Positions 1-6,064 of a DNA stretch of 6,089 bases are shown here, piece by piece. Numbering within the stretch: the first letter of the stretch is position 1; each line of letters starts with the position of its first letter. The notes beneath the pieces are model-generated. The model ran no database searches. It had not been told where the DNA came from and saw only the letters and a list, made by a program, of their open reading frames with translations. Both the position numbers and the translations under genes were made by a program. Origin of the DNA: Clostridiales bacterium (GTDB taxonomy: Bacteria > Bacillota > Clostridia > Lachnospirales > WQUN01); assembly GCA_031271275.1 (NCBI GenBank), contig JAISWA010000218.1, positions 1 to 6,089 of the forward strand. Reading direction: 5' to 3'.

Positions 1-824
1 ACCCCCATAATAATTTTCCCCAGGGGCGTCACGGGGGAGGAACTGTAGTCCGTCGCCATAAAAAACGCGCCGAGCATCAAGCCCCCCGCCAGTATGTGGT
101 ACAGGGGGTACCCGCCGAAGAAACCGTTTGGCTGAAACACGGCGGTAAATAAAAACACCGTGGCGATAAACGTAACCGGCACATGCCAGGTAATCACCTT
201 GATAAAAATGAGGAACAACCCGCCGAGAATCAGCGCAACCGCGCAAGTCTCTCCGATGGTGCCGGACATGTTGCCCAAAAGCGCGTTGATATGATCCGGC
301 GCGGCGGGAATAAAATCACCGGATTTCAGCAGTTGCAGCGGCGTCGCGCTTGCGACGGCGTCCACGCCGATAAAATTCCGCACGGGTTCGGTAAAAGACG
401 AAGTCATTTGCGGGGTGTACGCGGCGACCAAAAACGCGCGGCCTGCCAACGCGGGGTTTAAAAAGTTCTGCCCCAACCCGCCGAAAAGCTGCTTTGTAAT
501 CACAATCGCGACAAACGCGCCCACGATGGGCATCCAGAACGGCGACGATACCGGAAGGTTGAACGCGAGCAGCAAGCCGGTGACCGCCGCGCTGAAATCG
601 GAAACGGTGATTTCCTGCCCGGTGAGTTTTTGATACAGCGCCTCAAACGCGACGCAGGACGCGACGCTCAACGCCATTACCAACAGCGCCCGGACGCCGA
701 AAAAAAACACACCCGTCACCGCGGCGGGCGCAAGCGCGAGCAATACGGCTTTCATGGTATTGGGAACCGTGGATGCCGACCGGATATGCGGGGTAGACGT
801 GACGACCGTTTTGGGGGATTCCAT
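1..824 (-). CDS. rnfD: Rnf electron transport complex subunit D (3' end cut off by window edge)
   Basis: Membrane subunit of the Rnf complex, which couples electron flow between reduced ferredoxin and NAD+ to movement of Na+ or H+ across the cytoplasmic membrane. 274 complete codons are visible; family members are usually somewhat over 300 residues, so a short C-terminal part is missing. Hydrophobic segments lie at about residues 26-65, 80-111, 124-137, 192-210, 216-230 and 242-257. Family-typical stretches are GLLLAFNLPVSSPFW (83-97) and GGLGQNFLNPALAGRAF (115-131). The motif VDAVASATPL (154-163) matches the RnfD/NqrB flavinylation site, so Thr161 is the expected covalent FMN attachment residue (known for the family, inferred here). 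The ATG at 822-824 is preceded by AGAGG six bases upstream. It lies 33 bp after rnfC on the same strand, so the two are probably co-transcribed. The ORF continues past position 1. Confidence 0.95.
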   Translation of the reverse strand, partial: MESPKTVVTSTPHIRSASTVPNTMKAVLLALAPAAVTGVFFFGVRALLVMALSVASCVAFEALYQKLTGQEITVSDFSAAVTGLLLAFNLPVSSPFWMPIVGAFVAIVITKQLFGGLGQNFLNPALAGRAFLVAAYTPQMTSSFTEPVRNFIGVDAVASATPLQLLKSGDFIPAAPDHINALLGNMSGTIGETCAVALILGGLFLIFIKVITWHVPVTFIATVFLFTAVFQPNGFFGGYPLYHILAGGLMLGAFFMATDYSSSPVTPLGKIIMG

Positions 825-857
825 ACCGTACCTCTATTCTGAATAAACTATTGCGTG

Positions 858-2171
858 TTATCGTTTGCTGAGTTCCTCGCGGCGCATGGCGCGTATAGAC
901 TGCGCCAGGTGCCTTTTCGCGGGGCAGACATACGAGCAGCTTCCGCATTCGATGCAGTCGAGCCCGTTCTGCTTCCTGAACAAGTCCCGCTCGCCGTGGA
1001 CGGCAAACCGGTTTAAGTCCAAGGGCATTAACCCCGAAGGGCAATGGTCCACGCACCGCCCGCAGCGTATGCACCCGCGCTCCGGCGGAAGCTTGGCTTC
1101 TTCTTCCGTTAAAAGCAGCACCGCCGACGAGGTCTTGATAACGGGAACGTCGAGGGTGAACATGGAAACGCCCATCATCGGCCCGCCGGAAATCATTTTA
1201 TAGGGCTGTTCCGTCATTCCGCCAATGGCGTCGATAAAATCCGCGTAGCGCATTCCGAGCATCACTTTATAGTTCCCCGGGTTCTTCGCGCAGCCGCCGG
1301 CGACGGTCACTACCTTGCGCATAAGGGGCCGCCCGCGGAAAATTGCCCGGTGTATGGCGATGACGGTGTCCACATTTTGCACGATACAGCCGATGTCGGC
1401 GGGCAGCCCGCCGGAAGGCACTTCCCTTCCCGTGCAGGCTTTAATAAGCTGCTTCTCCGCCCCTTGGGGGTACTTGGGCTGCAGCGGGATGACGGCTATA
1501 TTTTCGTCCTGATTCTTTTCCCGTAATTTCTCTATGGCGTCGGCTTTGTTGGTCTCGACCCCGATCATCCCCCGCGCGCCGGGGAATAAATGCAGAAGCA
1601 CCCGAAGCCCCAACAGGATTCTGTCGGTTTCCTCCAACAGCACGCGGTGGTCTGTGGTCAGGTAGGGCTCGCATTCCGCCGCGTTTACGATGACGGTGTC
1701 AATTTTTTTATCCGGCGGGGGGCTGAGCTTCACATGGGTGGGGAAACCCGCGCCGCCAAGCCCGACGATACCGGCTTCCCGTATGGTTTTAATCAGCGCT
1801 TCCCGCGAAACGGTTTTATAGTCCACGGGCTTGTTTAAATCGGGATGTTCGCGCTTTTCCCCGTCGTTTTCGACGAACACGGCGTTGGAGGTAATGCCCG
1901 TTGGCGTAACCGCCGGGCGGATATCCGTGACTACCCCCGATACCGTGGCGTACACCGGCGACGAAACAAACGCGGCGGAATCCCCGATTTTTTGCCCCCA
2001 GAAAACGCGGTCGCCCTTCGCTACGGCGGGTTCGCAGGGAGCGCCGATGTGCTGCGACATGGGATAAATAAAAATATCGCCCTTCCTCGGTTCGACAACC
2101 CGGATAGGCTTATCCGACGTCTCTTTGGATTGGGGCGGGTGTATACCTTTTTTAAAAGTTACCGTGGGCAT
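858..2171 (-). CDS. rnfC: Rnf electron transport complex subunit C (iron-sulfur, NADH/FMN-site subunit)
   Basis: Peripheral cytoplasmic subunit of the Rnf complex, thought to exchange electrons with NAD(H) and pass them through iron-sulfur clusters to the membrane subunits. The 437 residues are full length for the compact clostridial-type RnfC. The N-terminus has GIHPPQSKE (9-17), the family signature, then a barrel-sandwich region with MSQHIGAPCEP (38-48). A NuoF-like nucleotide/flavin fold follows, with GLGGAGFPTHVKL (137-149) and NAAECEPYLTTDHR (163-176). The C-terminal ferredoxin domain has two CxxCxxCxxxC(P) motifs, at Cys367/370/373/377 and Cys406/409/412/416, which should bind two [4Fe-4S] clusters. 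The ATG at 2169-2171 has GGAGAGG (2179-2185, reverse strand) seven bases upstream. There is no long C-terminal repeat extension of the sort seen in proteobacterial RnfC. The gene follows an unknown 442-residue gene after 52 bp holding a perfect inverted repeat, and precedes rnfD. Confidence 0.97.
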   Translation of the reverse strand: MPTVTFKKGIHPPQSKETSDKPIRVVEPRKGDIFIYPMSQHIGAPCEPAVAKGDRVFWGQKIGDSAAFVSSPVYATVSGVVTDIRPAVTPTGITSNAVFVENDGEKREHPDLNKPVDYKTVSREALIKTIREAGIVGLGGAGFPTHVKLSPPPDKKIDTVIVNAAECEPYLTTDHRVLLEETDRILLGLRVLLHLFPGARGMIGVETNKADAIEKLREKNQDENIAVIPLQPKYPQGAEKQLIKACTGREVPSGGLPADIGCIVQNVDTVIAIHRAIFRGRPLMRKVVTVAGGCAKNPGNYKVMLGMRYADFIDAIGGMTEQPYKMISGGPMMGVSMFTLDVPVIKTSSAVLLLTEEEAKLPPERGCIRCGRCVDHCPSGLMPLDLNRFAVHGERDLFRKQNGLDCIECGSCSYVCPAKRHLAQSIRAMRREELSKR

Positions 2172-2191
2172 CCTTATTCCTCTCCGGGTTT

Positions 2192-2229
2192 ATATAGACG
2201 GTGAAGATTAAATTAATCACCGTCTATAT
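2192..2229 (-). promoter_or_regulatory. Perfect 13-bp inverted repeat between the unknown gene and rnfC
   Basis: Arms ATATAGACGGTGA (2192-2204) and TCACCGTCTATAT (2217-2229) are exact reverse complements around a 12-base AT-only-but-one spacer. In the rnfC-direction transcript this gives a 13-bp stem. The TAG stop of the upstream gene (2224-2226) lies inside the stem, and the rnfC ribosome binding site begins six bases after it. No T-tract follows on either strand, so a classic intrinsic terminator is unlikely. It could be an mRNA processing or stability hairpin that sets rnf levels apart from the upstream gene, or a dimeric repressor operator at an rnf promoter. I found no convincing -35/-10 pair in this gap. 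The repeat is certain; its role is inferred. Confidence 0.6.
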
Positions 2230-3552
2230 GGAATTGTTCGTCTCCGCGACGCTGACAAAAAGCGCAACCAAATCACGGTTGTTTGAATCGAGAGAATCGT
2301 AGGTGTCTAAAAAATATTTTTTGTACGTGTTTAAATCATAGGGGTACGGCAGGTGGGAAAGGAAATGCTGGCGCAGGAAGCGCTTGCGTTCCCCCGAAAG
2401 CCCTCTCGTACAGTGCTCCATAAACGATATGAGCATCTCGTTATAATCGGCGATACCGTCCACTTCACCCACGCGTTTAAAATTATTGGACGTAAAATAA
2501 TCTATCCCGGTTTCATAAAACAGTTCGTGCATTTCAAACCAGTCGTCGAACAGCCGCTTTGCATCCTCCGGCAATTCTTCCGGGGGCGCGACTTCGTCGA
2601 AGGGATTGTCCAACGGGCCGTAGAAAACCTCGTCAAGGGCGACGCGAATCTTATCGTTGAGTTTCGCCTCAAATTCCCCGTTATCGCCGTCCCCGTCAAC
2701 GCATACGGCGTATTCGCTCCTAAGCGCCGTTATTTCGCCCATATCCAAGTCTTTGCCGTATTCCTCCCCGTATTTTACAATAATGAACGCGGCGACCACG
2801 GCGTCGAACAGTATACTTATATGCCCCTGCAGCAGAATCAATTCCGTCAAAACGTCGTTTGCGCTTTGCAGCTCCGCCTCAGCCGCCTGCATATCCTGCC
2901 GCCAGTCGTCTTTTTCCCAAATTGCGTCCAAAGTTTCTTTCATGCCGGTGAAAATATTCTGTTCCTTTAAGAAATCCATGGGGCAGAATAAACGCCCGAG
3001 GTCTTCCACCGTCTCGTAATCCATCTCGTGGTCCAACGCGCCGAGCGCGTCGCGCACATAGTCGTAATACTTTGACGAAGCCATCCTGAGGGGGATGTTG
3101 GAGATAAAATCGCTGATGAGGTTCATATCGATATTAAAAGAATTGGGGTTTTTCTCGTCTTTTACCGTGAGCGTTTTAATATGTCGGAGGAAAACTTCCT
3201 CGCCGTCAAGGCTGTTATCGCCCGACTGAGACGCGGCGGCCTGCGCGGCGATGATATGCTGCAGGGTAAAATCCTTCACGATGGATTGATACAGGCGTAT
3301 GGCGATAAGGGATTTGAGCGCTTCAATTAATTCCGCCCTGCAATTGACCAACGCGTCAATGCCGCCGGCTCCGGTGTCCGCCACTTCGCGGGCAATTTGG
3401 AAGGCTTTTTTCAGGGGCGTGGTAAATATTGGAGAGCTTTGGGGTATCGTTTTGAGTTCGAGGCAGGTTTGCATAAGTATCAGGTACGAGGCGCGAAGTT
3501 TTATGTCAAAGTCTTTTTTGATTCCATCCAACTGGGACGTGTCATTAATCAT
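2224..3552 (-). CDS. Unrecognised 442-residue cytosolic helical protein upstream of rnfC
   Basis: I do not recognise a family. The protein reads as mostly alpha-helical, soluble and acidic. It has no signal peptide and no convincing membrane segment; the most hydrophobic run, about 238-260, is interrupted by charged or polar residues. A low-complexity acidic stretch VDGDGDNGEFE (285-295) and a Pro/Glu-rich turn APPEELPED (322-330) probably form loops between two helical halves. Cysteines are few (30, 71, 190, 284, 381) and unpatterned, so it is not an iron-sulfur protein. The ATG at 3550-3552 is preceded by AAAGGAG (3564-3570, reverse strand) at a longish spacing of 11 bases. A promoter with an extended -10 lies just upstream. 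It is first in the minus-strand run toward rnfC and diverges from the regulator gene. That it is a real gene is supported by length, ribosome binding site and promoter; a link to Rnf rests on position only. Confidence 0.8.
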   Translation of the reverse strand: MINDTSQLDGIKKDFDIKLRASYLILMQTCLELKTIPQSSPIFTTPLKKAFQIAREVADTGAGGIDALVNCRAELIEALKSLIAIRLYQSIVKDFTLQHIIAAQAAASQSGDNSLDGEEVFLRHIKTLTVKDEKNPNSFNIDMNLISDFISNIPLRMASSKYYDYVRDALGALDHEMDYETVEDLGRLFCPMDFLKEQNIFTGMKETLDAIWEKDDWRQDMQAAEAELQSANDVLTELILLQGHISILFDAVVAAFIIVKYGEEYGKDLDMGEITALRSEYAVCVDGDGDNGEFEAKLNDKIRVALDEVFYGPLDNPFDEVAPPEELPEDAKRLFDDWFEMHELFYETGIDYFTSNNFKRVGEVDGIADYNEMLISFMEHCTRGLSGERKRFLRQHFLSHLPYPYDLNTYKKYFLDTYDSLDSNNRDLVALFVSVAETNNSI

Positions 3553-3582
3553 AAGAACAACAGCTCCTTTCAGGACACGAGA

Positions 3583-3610
3583 AATATATCACACATTTCA
3601 CATAAATCAA
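3583..3610 (-). promoter_or_regulatory. Sigma-A-like promoter for the unknown 442-residue gene
   Basis: Read on the minus strand, a -35 box TTGATT (3605-3610) is followed by a 16-base spacer and a -10 box TATATT (3583-3588). The -10 is preceded by TGA, giving an extended -10 (TGnTATATT). The match is 4/6 at -35 and 5/6 at -10. Transcription would start around 3575-3577, just before the AAAGGAG ribosome binding site, giving a short leader. This is the best promoter candidate seen for the leftward gene set. Confidence 0.6.
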
Positions 3611-3617
3611 CCGATTT
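3604..3617. promoter_or_regulatory. Small palindrome between the divergent promoters (possible operator)
   Basis: AAATC-AACC-GATTT is a 5-bp inverted repeat with a 4-base spacer. It covers the leftward -35 box completely and the first two bases of the rightward -35 box, so a protein bound here could affect both promoters. Short AT-rich palindromes arise often by chance, and AraC-type proteins more commonly bind direct repeats, so the regulatory reading is weak. Confidence 0.25.
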
Positions 3618-3644
3618 GCAAAATATTTTCTGCCATACTACAAT
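3616..3644 (+). promoter_or_regulatory. Sigma-A-like promoter for the YesN-type regulator gene
   Basis: A -35 box TTGCAA (3616-3621) and a -10 box TACAAT (3639-3644) are separated by an optimal 17-base spacer. The match to consensus is 4/6 and 5/6. The predicted start is near 3651, leaving a leader of roughly 27 bases that contains the regulator's AGG-type ribosome binding site. Its -35 lies five bases from the -35 of the divergent promoter, so the two polymerase sites probably interfere with each other. Confidence 0.6.
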
Positions 3645-3677
3645 AAAAAGGGATAATTTCGTTCGGCAGGTGGTTTT

Positions 3678-5276
3678 ATGGCGCTTAACGCTATGCTGGT
3701 GGATTCCGATTCAGAAAATATCAGAAATTTCCGCGCCCACATACGCGGCGCTTTCCCCGACATCCGCGTTGCGGGAAGCTTCAGCGACCAGTCAAAAGAC
3801 ATCCTCCCCTACATCCGCGAGTGCGGCGCGCAGCTTATTATCGCGGACATCCGCTTCTTCGGCGGCGTCCGGTTCATGCGTTTTAAGGAAATACACGACG
3901 AATACCCCGAAATACGTTTCATCGTCTACGGCACGTTTAACGATTCCGATTACATGAAACGCGCCCGGGAGTTCGGCGTGCTGGATTTTATTTACCGGCC
4001 CGTGAAGCCCGCCGAGCTTAACCGCTGCCTGGCGCAAGCGCTTGAGCATTTTAAAAAAGTGGACGCGGTGCGCGAGCAAAAAAAAATCCTGACGCAAAAT
4101 TATCAGGAACGCATATACCAGTATGAGGAACTTTTTCTGCGCACGCTGCTCGACGGCCACCTCACCCGGGAAAACGAAATCCGCGACGGCTTCTCCTATT
4201 TTAATATTCCCTTCGACAAAGGCTTCTCGGTTATTTTAATCCGCACCGACCATTTCGGGCAAATCACCCTCGCCCTTTCCGAAATGGAAAAGCACATGCT
4301 CGTTTTTAAAATGTTCCGCATCGTACAGGAAGAACTGCTTTCCCAAAAAGCGCAGGCGTTCATACGCGGGTTTAACGAAATCGCGGTCATACTGGGCGGT
4401 TATCATTCCGTAGAGGAAAAAGTGCTGCTCTGCGATACCGTCAAGCAAAAAATCCGCGAACAGGCGGACACCCGCGTAACCCTCGGCATCGGAAGGACCT
4501 ATGACAACCCCGCCGACATCGCCGTGAGCTGCCGGGAAGCGGACGCGGCGTTCCGCTACCGCACGCGTATGGGGTACAACGCGGTAATACCCATCGAGTT
4601 CGTGGAACCGGGAAACGAAATTTCCTACCGTTACCCCGCCGTCCGCGAGGACAGGCTGGTCCATACCGCCGTCGCGGGGGATTATAACTACAGCCGCAAC
4701 ATCCTGAACGAACTGGTGAAGGCGCTTTCCCAAAGCGGGCCGCTGCCGGAGGGGCTTGTGGTCAAATGGGTCATGACCATCGTGTTCCGTATCAGCCGCT
4801 ACCTGAGCGAGCAGAATTTACCCATCGCCAAGGAAGTGGCGAAGTATTTCCCCACGGCGGAAATATTGGCGCTTAATACATTGGAAGACGGCAGCCGCTT
4901 TCTGGAGGGTTGCCTCAAACGGTTCTGCGAATTTATCGACAAGCAGGCGGAGACCGCCGCCGGGCGCCTGCACGACGCGGCGAAGGAATATGTCCGCGCC
5001 CATTATTTTGAGAATTTTTCCATTGCGAAAATCGCCGTCATGCTCAATACCACCCCGGAAAATTTGAACAAGGTTTTTATGGAGCGGGAGCGCATGATGC
5101 TTTTCGATTTCGTCATGTGGGCGCGGGTGTATGAAGCGCAAAACATGCTGAAAGACACGGATTTGGACGAGGAAGCCATCGCGGTGAAGGTGGGCTTTGA
5201 CGACGTGAAATATTTCCGCTCGATTTTTAAAAAATACCAAGGGGACATGCCCGCCGATTACCGGGCGCGGTCGTAA
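3678..5276 (+). CDS. YesN-type response regulator: receiver + GGDEF-like middle + AraC HTH
   Basis: Cytoplasmic transcription factor of the YesN/AraC response-regulator class, usually paired with a sensor kinase and controlling carbohydrate genes. The receiver spans about residues 5-118. Asp57 in LIIADIRFFGG aligns with the phospho-acceptor, but the acidic pair is changed (VDSDSEN, 8-14), the usual Ser/Thr position reads Gly85, and the conserved switch Lys is Arg107 in FIYRPVKP. A helical linker (about 117-152) leads to a middle domain (about 180-300) whose TLGIGRTYDNPADIAVSCREADAAFRYR-like stretch (268-295) is typical of the degenerate GGDEF-like domain of YesN proteins. The C-terminal AraC domain (about 430-530) has a first HTH (FSIAKIAVMLNTTPENLNKVF) near 447-467 and the signature GFDDVKYFRSIFKKYQGDMP from 493. 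The ATG follows CAGGTGG closely; Met6 is an alternative start. No sensor kinase gene is visible. It is followed by pgmB 16 bp later. Confidence 0.9.
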   Translation: MALNAMLVDSDSENIRNFRAHIRGAFPDIRVAGSFSDQSKDILPYIRECGAQLIIADIRFFGGVRFMRFKEIHDEYPEIRFIVYGTFNDSDYMKRAREFGVLDFIYRPVKPAELNRCLAQALEHFKKVDAVREQKKILTQNYQERIYQYEELFLRTLLDGHLTRENEIRDGFSYFNIPFDKGFSVILIRTDHFGQITLALSEMEKHMLVFKMFRIVQEELLSQKAQAFIRGFNEIAVILGGYHSVEEKVLLCDTVKQKIREQADTRVTLGIGRTYDNPADIAVSCREADAAFRYRTRMGYNAVIPIEFVEPGNEISYRYPAVREDRLVHTAVAGDYNYSRNILNELVKALSQSGPLPEGLVVKWVMTIVFRISRYLSEQNLPIAKEVAKYFPTAEILALNTLEDGSRFLEGCLKRFCEFIDKQAETAAGRLHDAAKEYVRAHYFENFSIAKIAVMLNTTPENLNKVFMERERMMLFDFVMWARVYEAQNMLKDTDLDEEAIAVKVGFDDVKYFRSIFKKYQGDMPADYRARS

Positions 5277-5292
5277 ACAGACGGAGGAAGTT

Positions 5293-5946
5293 ATGAAATA
5301 CCAAGGCGTTATTTTTGATTTGGACGGCGTAATCTGCCATACGGACAAATTCCATTATCAGGCGTGGAAAGCCCTCGCCGACCGGATGGGCATTTATTTT
5401 GACGGGGAAATCAACAACCGGCTGCGCGGAGTCAGCCGCATGGAGAGCCTTGAAATAATACTGGAACGTTACGGCGGCACGCTTACCGAAGATGAAAAAA
5501 TAAAAATCGCGGACGAAAAGAACGAACGGTACAAGTCGCTGCTTGCGCAAATGGACGAAAGCGACGTTTCGGAAACGGTGTCAAGCACGCTTAATAAACT
5601 GCGGGAAGCCGGACTAAAACTCGCGATAGGCTCCTCGAGCAAGAACACGCGCCTGATTTTAAACCGTATCGGCCTCGGGGGGTTCTTCGACGCCATAAGC
5701 GACGGGAACAATATCGCGTTTTCCAAACCCCACCCGCAGGTCTTTACGTTGGCGGCGGAATATTTAAACCTCGCCCCCGCCGAGTGCCTGGTGGTGGAGG
5801 ACGCCCGCGCGGGCATCGAGGCGGCGGTCGCCGGAGGGTTTGACAGCGCGGCGGTAGGCGACGCGGCGAATGACGAACGCGCCACGTACCGGCTGAAAAG
5901 TTTCAGCGAACTGATTGATGTGATTTCTACTAATCTTCTTTTTTAA
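5293..5946 (+). CDS. pgmB: Beta-phosphoglucomutase (HAD superfamily)
   Basis: Cytoplasmic enzyme that interconverts beta-D-glucose 1-phosphate and glucose 6-phosphate through a beta-glucose 1,6-bisphosphate intermediate, feeding products of inverting disaccharide phosphorylases into glycolysis. The 217 residues match the family length. Recalled against the well-studied Lactococcus lactis enzyme, the active-site set is complete: nucleophile Asp9 and acid/base Asp11 in FDLDGVI, cap-domain His21, Arg49 in RGVSRMESL, Ser114, Ser116 and Lys117 in GSSSKN, Lys145 in SKPHP, and Glu169-Asp170 in VVEDARAGIEAA for Mg2+ binding. The Arg49 plus His21 combination separates it from generic HAD phosphatases. 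The ATG has GGAGG five bases upstream. It lies 16 bp after the YesN-type regulator and is probably co-transcribed with it. A terminator hairpin begins seven bases after the TAA. No sugar phosphorylase or transporter is in the window. Confidence 0.92.
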   Translation: MKYQGVIFDLDGVICHTDKFHYQAWKALADRMGIYFDGEINNRLRGVSRMESLEIILERYGGTLTEDEKIKIADEKNERYKSLLAQMDESDVSETVSSTLNKLREAGLKLAIGSSSKNTRLILNRIGLGGFFDAISDGNNIAFSKPHPQVFTLAAEYLNLAPAECLVVEDARAGIEAAVAGGFDSAAVGDAANDERATYRLKSFSELIDVISTNLLF

Positions 5947-5952
5947 TGCAAG

Positions 5953-5977
5953 AAAGCGGCTCCGCCGCTTGTTTTCC
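5953..5977 (+). terminator. Terminator-like hairpin after pgmB (repeat copy 1)
   Basis: The stem AAGCGGC/GCCGCTT (7 bp, 5954-5960 with 5964-5970) closes a 3-base TCC loop. It is preceded by an A-rich stretch and followed by GTTTTCC. It starts seven bases after the pgmB stop, where a rho-independent terminator is expected. The T-tract is short and interrupted, so termination may be partial. On the minus strand the same stem is followed by TCTT, weakly suggesting two-way action. The same 25 bases recur exactly at 6065-6089. Confidence 0.7.
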
Positions 5978-5984
5978 GCAATTC

Positions 5985-6058
5985 GTCATAGGAAACTGCA
6001 CCTTGCGCGTTCCGTTGGCTTCAAAACGGAACGCTATAATCCAGCAGTTTCCTATGAC
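5985..6058. repeat. Nested perfect palindrome (74 bp), possible MITE-like or structured RNA element
   Basis: The outer arms GTCATAGGAAACTGC (5985-5999) and GCAGTTTCCTATGAC (6044-6058) are exact 15-bp reverse complements. Inside them, GCGTTCCGTT (6007-6016) and AACGGAACGC (6025-6034) form a second exact 10-bp inverted repeat around an 8-base loop. An internal loop of 7 and 9 bases separates the two stems. As RNA or extruded DNA it would fold into one long hairpin. No transposase or clear target-site duplication is seen, so it could be a small non-autonomous mobile element, an intergenic repeat family member, or a structured 3' RNA. Confidence 0.8.
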
Positions 6059-6064
6059 AGGTAC

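Noticed and set aside
2191..2196. TATATA as a -10 box for an rnfC promoter (minus strand)
   Set aside because: The hexamer 17 bases upstream matches the -35 consensus poorly, so no promoter is claimed here.
2192..2229. Intrinsic terminator separating the unknown gene from rnfC
   Set aside because: The stem is AT-rich at its base and is followed by AAACCCGG on the rnf strand and GGAATTG on the other, with no T-tract in either direction.
2677..2698. Acidic DGDGDNGEFE stretch resembling an EF-hand calcium loop
   Set aside because: The glycine at position 6, the hydrophobic residue at 8 and the acidic residue at 12 of an EF-hand loop are missing, and there is no second copy.
2353..2970. Long plus-strand open frame (205 codons) opposite the unknown 442-residue gene
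   Set aside because: It lies wholly inside the longer minus-strand gene, has no good ribosome binding site, and its translation looks like an antisense shadow.
3397..3957. Plus-strand open frame (186 codons) crossing the divergent promoter region
   Set aside because: It would run through both promoters and overlap the regulator in another frame; the Ser/Ala/Thr-rich C-terminal part is typical of an out-of-frame shadow.
6035..6040. Perfect TATAAT hexamer inside the nested palindrome
   Set aside because: No -35 box lies at 16-18 bases upstream and there is no extended -10; the nearest TTG-containing hexamer is only 14 bases away.
5985..6058. Integron attC site
   Set aside because: The outer arms lack the GTTRRRY/RYYYAAC core sites, the stems are perfect without the extrahelical bases typical of attC, and no integrase or cassette genes are seen.
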